64,000 bases of DNA from Trichopria drosophilae (taxonomy: Eukaryota; Arthropoda; Insecta; Hymenoptera; Diapriidae). Below, one piece after another: positions 59,201 through 64,000 of this stretch. The stretch lies in assembly GCA_030407085.1 (NCBI GenBank), contig CM059585.1, positions 6,317,001-6,381,000 of the forward strand. The letters run 5' to 3'. Below the pieces are notes generated by a model, which saw only the letters and a program-made list of their open reading frames with translations, searched no databases and had not been told where the DNA came from. The position numbers and the translations under genes were made by a program. Numbering within the stretch: the first letter of the stretch is position 1; every line of letters begins with the position of its first letter.

Positions 59201-62200
59201 AGCTGCGAATTAGCGCTTTCACTCATTCTGTGCGTTGTGTGCCTTGTTAATTTATGACGTTTTCTTATTATGCAAGCCGGCATCTCCAACGTTATTGTAC
59301 AAAGTTATTCATATATAAATCGAAACATGCAACCCGAAATCATCGATAGAACCAACTAAAATACATTCAATACCATAAATCAATTTGTGTCAATGAAATT
59401 TCACAATCATCAGTGGAATTGTTTTTTTTTTTTGTTTAAATATATAACATTCAGTTATAGTAAAATCGATATTGGCAAAAAAGTAGCTAAAACTTAAATC
59501 GGAGAGAATCGAAAGGAGATTCAACCCAAATGGAAATTTATTTAGACCCTGATTAGAGCCTAATGATCCAAGGGCTCTAACAAGATCTTAATACATTTTG
59601 ACTCTGGTCGCACATTTTTTGTTTTATTTTCCGCTGACTAGCATTATCGATAGATATCAACTGATCGATTGGGTTTGAATGCATACTTCAGATATCTCAA
59701 AATTGATGTCTGATGGAAACAATTTCATTCTACGTAATATTCTGGACTAGTATGTTGTTACATCTTGTACTAGTATGCACGTATCGACGTCACTCGACAG
59801 TGACTCAAACGACGACTACGGCTTCATAAGCGCTGTTCCTTTTTCAATCTGCGTAAAAAAATGAGGAGTTTTCTTAGCGACTTCGAAATGCCGTGACTCC
59901 TCTAACTATCAAGCGCTAATTTTAACTTATTGCTACTTGTGGAAATCTCGTATCTCGCCAGTGGGTCAGGGTTAATGCCTTGGTGTCGTCGACGGCCTTA
60001 CAAGGATTCGCGCTTGGCCAAGCTCCCGAATGAATGCTCAGCACGTTCGGCACATGTCTCGTACTTTTCCCTGTTTGAGATAGCTGTGAAGTGTTACATT
60101 CGCTCTGAACTCGTTTATTTTAGATCCTATATATACGCAGGTATTAACTGAGCTAAGAAACTAGGGTGAAACTGGATTAAAAGAGCGCTCGCAACTCGTG
60201 TGTTCCTACATGAGAATCAATTCTTATCGTTCAAATACATAGGATTGTGGATAAAGAAAATATTTTTTCTGCAACGACTCAAATATTCTGTTATCTCTGA
60301 ACTTGTTTAATTCGTCAGTTCTCGCGTGTTCAAATACAATACCAAAGAAGATTATGCATAGATTAATGTACTTATTTGAGTACCGAGAAAATTTTGCTCC
60401 GACCAGGGTTCGTCATAAGCAATCGACGAAAATTCGCGGTTCGAACGGCATAATGCATAAATTCCGAGAATATTACGATATAACGAGTCTGCTTATGCGA
60501 AATGTATGGTAGAAGAAAAAGAATCTCAGAGCTTTGGGCGAAATGTGAGCCGTAAGATGGGGTCAAAAACCTGCAACGCATAAATACCGTTATTAGTCGT
60601 ATGATAAATTGCATCATGATTTTGGGAGAGCCTCGTTGTTTAGTTATCTACATTGCCTGAATCGGCTTAACAATATCGACGTATAACGGAATTTATAGAA
60701 TGTAGAATTAAATAAAGATATCATATCGTTCAATATTTGTATATGAAATTTTACATATTTTGGTGTAACTTTTAATGATGTTGTATATTAATGAACAAGG
60801 ATTACTGTTTAGTAACTAAACAAGTTTAAAAAATTACAAAAATAGCCGGCAAGAGCCGATGACAATGGTTTCGTGGTAAAAATATTTATTCTTTCCTTTT
60901 TATCGCGCAACGGCAGCGTCTCGAGTCTTTATCGTGCGTGGCCAAACTGTCATCGGCTTACCATGGTTCTCGACCCCAAACGTATATCGCGACCGCCGAG
61001 GAAGGTTCAATATCCAAGCCAAGGCCGACTGGCACATTGTTCGTCGTTCGAAAACCACGTGACGAAATCCCTCCCACCTACAAGTACAATTCGGTCGCGC
61101 AACATTGCGTTTCTTTATCTAGCCCATGATATTGATAAGAACTGACCTTCTTCTCCTTGGGCGCAGCGCAACACCGATAGCTTGACAGTGGAACACTTTT
61201 TTTCTTTCCCTCGTAAATACGTGCCGATTCTCTTATCAGTACACTGGTGCCGTATGTTTCGAACTCTAAATGTAAACACTATTAGACACCTAAACGCACA
61301 ATTGTGAAGTCTATAAGAAATGCCAAAGGAAGAAAAACAAATACAAAAAATAAGACTCACGAATTTCCATACAGGACAATGGAAGCGATCGAGGTCGTTT
61401 ACGCTCATCGAGCTCCTTTGCTGGAATCTTTCGAGGCAAGGTTAAACGTGTTTCTATTCGAAACCATATCCGAATTCAAGGTCGCTGCTTTCAACTTTCC
61501 AACGACCGATAGGAGTCGCAATTGGCACCTACGCTGATATATCTGCAAGCACGCATACGTTGCACGGAATAAGGTTTAATGTATTCGTAAAATTATCTTT
61601 TTCCATCGTGTCAAATCGAATCATGACCAGCACCGACATACGGGCAAAGAGTTAGTAGAAGACAGAGACAAAGCAGCCGAGTGCGGGTGGACTCGCGATC
61701 CTCTCGAAGCAAGGGTAAAATTACGTACATGCGTGTAGGCAACTTGCATGAGATCGGATTTAATGATTCTGGAAACCGGGAGTATTTCTTCTTGGTATTA
61801 TAGCAAGTTCAATATTATTTTTAATATGTTTTAAAAGAATAAAAAGAAAATAATTATCTGCTATAAACCAACAAGTATTACAGTAATATTGCAACTTCGG
61901 AGTAGTCATTTCGATACAACACATGATACGCAGGATATCGCGTTATCGCGGATGGTCAAAAATATCAAATACCGTTTTAAAACCCGGCGTATAAACCCGT
62001 CCTCAAATATAAAAAAAAATGAAGAAACCCTAAAGAAATGGCCACAAATTTTGAATCCTTACCGACTAATTTGATCGCAAAAATCACCGTTGCACTCATC
62101 AATTTACATACCCATTTCTCGAGTATACATTCATCTTTGAAATGCTATTTCACTATCTTCGCGAATGTCAAATTTATGGTAGGAAGATGCAAAATTAAAA

Positions 62201-62309
62201 AATTAAAATAACGACGAAACAGTGCAGAAAGAGGAAGACATATCCGTTGGTGAAATATTCGTCGTGGGCGCGCTTTTGCTAGGCTCGTGTTTGCGCGACG
62301 GTGGCGCGG
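53276..62309. other. CpG- and purine-rich noncoding stretch
   Basis: GA-rich + strand tracts at about 55680-56480, 57720-57890, 58550-58625 and 59060-59160, a CT run at 54894-54915, and CpG-rich islands near 55090-55320 and 56100-56260. No exon chain found on either strand. Could be first introns and promoter DNA. Confidence 0.4.
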
Positions 62310-62560
62310 CTATCCGCGGGTCGGTAACCTCATCCGTCCGGAGTTAAGGACCGCGTCGCTGTCATGGGGCTGCGGGGATTCCGAGGAAACAAGCGCGATA
62401 CGGGGGAGACTGGACAGCAAGTCATTATCCTGGGCGATGAACAAAAAAGGTGATGGAATCGTTGACGTTCGAGACATTACGGCAGAGTCGTCATTTTCGA
62501 CGTAGCCGCCCTGGCACATAATCTCCCCACGCGCAGTGGCTGTTAGATTCGCGCCAGGCG
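62310..62560 (-). other. CpG-rich open segment, possible 5' exon
   Basis: The - strand frame contains MCQGGYVENDDSAVMSRTS and SSESPQPHDSDAVLNSG, protein-like and non-repetitive, preceded by an acceptor-like TCTAACAG. No strong donor is seen before the TAG. Orientation matches the Glut4EF-like gene. Confidence 0.25.
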
Positions 62561-64000
62561 CGGCGGCGTCTCAAGTCAAGGTCACCAGCGAGTGGAGACT
62601 TCGACCTGACATTTTTGATAGGCTTTAACCTTTTGCGATTAAGCTATAGCTATTTCGGCACGTTACAATTATTTTACAACAACTGGAAAATTGAGGGACA
62701 GAAATTTTAATTGTCATACCGAATTCAGTTATTATCGTACTAGGAAAATACATTTAGGCCCAAGACGTGTAGCAAACGGTAGCCGATTAAACTTTAATAA
62801 AAATTTTAATATAAAATTAATTTGCATATCCACTGAAATTCAAGCAATTTAATCGAATCTAATCGCACCAAGTGCACCAGTCATTACGCAACGTCCTTTC
62901 GAAATCGGCCGATCGGTAAATCTATGATATCGAACGACTTTCCCCTCAAAGCAGCAATTCGTGCACGCCACTCGCTTTCCCTCAAGCCGAATAGTAGATT
63001 GTGGCTATATTCCGCTATGGAGAAAACGAAAAGAATCTTCCTTTCACCAATGAAAATTCGAGAGGATTCAATTTTTTTTTCTTCAATTCAGTAACATTAA
63101 GTAACAGTGACGTTCTGGGATTATTTAATATTGTAACGCATCAATCATACAATCATTTTCTAAAAGTAGATATAGATGACATGAGCTCGGGGAGTACATC
63201 TTTTTATGTCCTTAGAACGCACGAAATAAAGAGAAGAAACCAGCTGATTTGTGCACTGCGATCATTGATTATGCCGCTCCAGATGCATTACATTGTCGAG
63301 CAGCCCTTATCCATCTTCTCGCTCCTCTGTTTCATAGTGAAACATAAGCAAATGGGATGTCGAAGGGGGAGAAGGTCACGCCGGATTCTGGGAAAGAAGG
63401 AGAAAAGCAGGGAGTGGGGAAAAGAGTTATGCGTAGCCCGCAAGAGAAGGGGCGAAAGACGGAATGAAAGAGATCGCCCTGCCCTACGGTAACGTCATCC
63501 TTACAGTCCCTTCCCCTAGGTGCACAATTCCCAGATGTGGTATCTCTCAATACGATCCCCGCACGACTTCCTCATCTTTTGCCCTTTCTCTCAACTCCAC
63601 GTTCACGTATTTTACAACGTCATTAGTCGGTCTGGCTCCCCATATCATTCCTTCCTGCTTCTGATAATTAAATATCAACTATTTACTTGTGTTACATGAT
63701 CAATCGTGACACAGACAATAATTTCTATTATCGACAATTGATTCGGGGTTGATTATTATTGTCAATCCTTGCAGCTCCTTTGCAAATAATGAAAGACGCT
63801 CCATATGCTTTCACATTTCCAGTGTCTATCTTACGTTAATTTTAAAACATTTAACCCTTAATTCCGAGGGCTATTTTAAAGCCCTTTGCTCCCACTACCT
63901 GGGTCAATTATGTCCTGCGGCTTGAAAATGCTTATAAAGTACAATTTGAATTTTCTCTGGGTCGAAAACGACCCTGGAGTCAGGATTAAGGGTTAAGAAC
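62561..64000. other. Right flank, nothing firm
   Basis: A + strand 163-residue frame at 63001-63492 has a basic Arg/Lys-rich tail and no known domain. It overlaps a purine-rich tract and is probably chance. Confidence 0.35.

Noticed and set aside
63001..63492. + strand 163-residue frame
   Set aside because: Poly-Phe and Arg/Lys-rich segments come from T-rich and GA-rich tracts; no known motif.
1..64000. CRISPR array or bacterial insertion sequence
   Set aside because: The tandem repeats are minisatellites without unique spacers, and gene structure is eukaryotic throughout.

Overview
The window looks like nuclear DNA of an insect, most likely a hymenopteran (the order is an inference). It has an intron-rich animal ABC transporter gene with canonical GT..AG introns, a C2H2/C-clamp transcription-factor gene whose relatives include Drosophila Glut4EF, AT-rich introns and many short inverted-repeat transposons. 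There is no bacterial operon structure, no CRISPR array and no rRNA.

Region 1 (1-7.8 kb) is AT-rich 5' flank. It holds hairpin elements, tRNA-like fragments, a GTTAAC minisatellite, a Harbinger-like MITE and a GC-richer stretch at about 3.03-3.37 kb that could be the promoter and first noncoding exon of the next gene.

Region 2 (7.8-29.3 kb, + strand) is one complete P-glycoprotein-type (ABCB, Mdr49-like) full transporter. I assembled 18 coding exons with consistent splice phases from an ATG at 8000 to a TAA at 29337-29339. They give 1280 residues laid out TMD1-NBD1-linker-TMD2-NBD2, with every ATP-binding motif present. Its introns carry many non-autonomous DNA elements. One is a nested 2.3 kb CACTG-ended element. 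Another is a satellite-bearing element that fills about 90% of intron 8. A third is a foldback element with ~300 bp arms.

Region 3 (29.3-37.8 kb) is a repeat-dense intergenic stretch. It has TA-flanked MITEs, a CAGTACTG-rich array, a broken hAT/ZMYM1-like transposase relic, and second copies of two intronic elements of the transporter gene (one inverted, one direct).

Region 4 (37.8-49.1 kb) becomes less AT-rich. The - strand holds the last three exons of a Glut4EF/ZNF704-like gene (49117 down to 48317): C2H2 finger, acidic EEEFYY motif and terminal C-clamp. About 2-4 kb beyond its stop lies a decayed coding region (43.6-46.45 kb, - strand). It contains a diverged copy of part of a Glut4EF exon beside titin-like sequence.

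Region 5 (49.1-64 kb) is richer in CpG and in GA/CT purine tracts. No exon chain could be assembled. It probably holds upstream introns, regulatory DNA and possibly 5' exons of the Glut4EF-like gene. Two weak - strand exon candidates are flagged.

The two real genes are convergent, transporter on + and factor on -, and nothing in the sequence links them functionally. The most unusual material is the modular family of inverted-repeat elements, several of which carry expanding tandem arrays and share an internal GATTACGAAT / AAAATGGCGG module.
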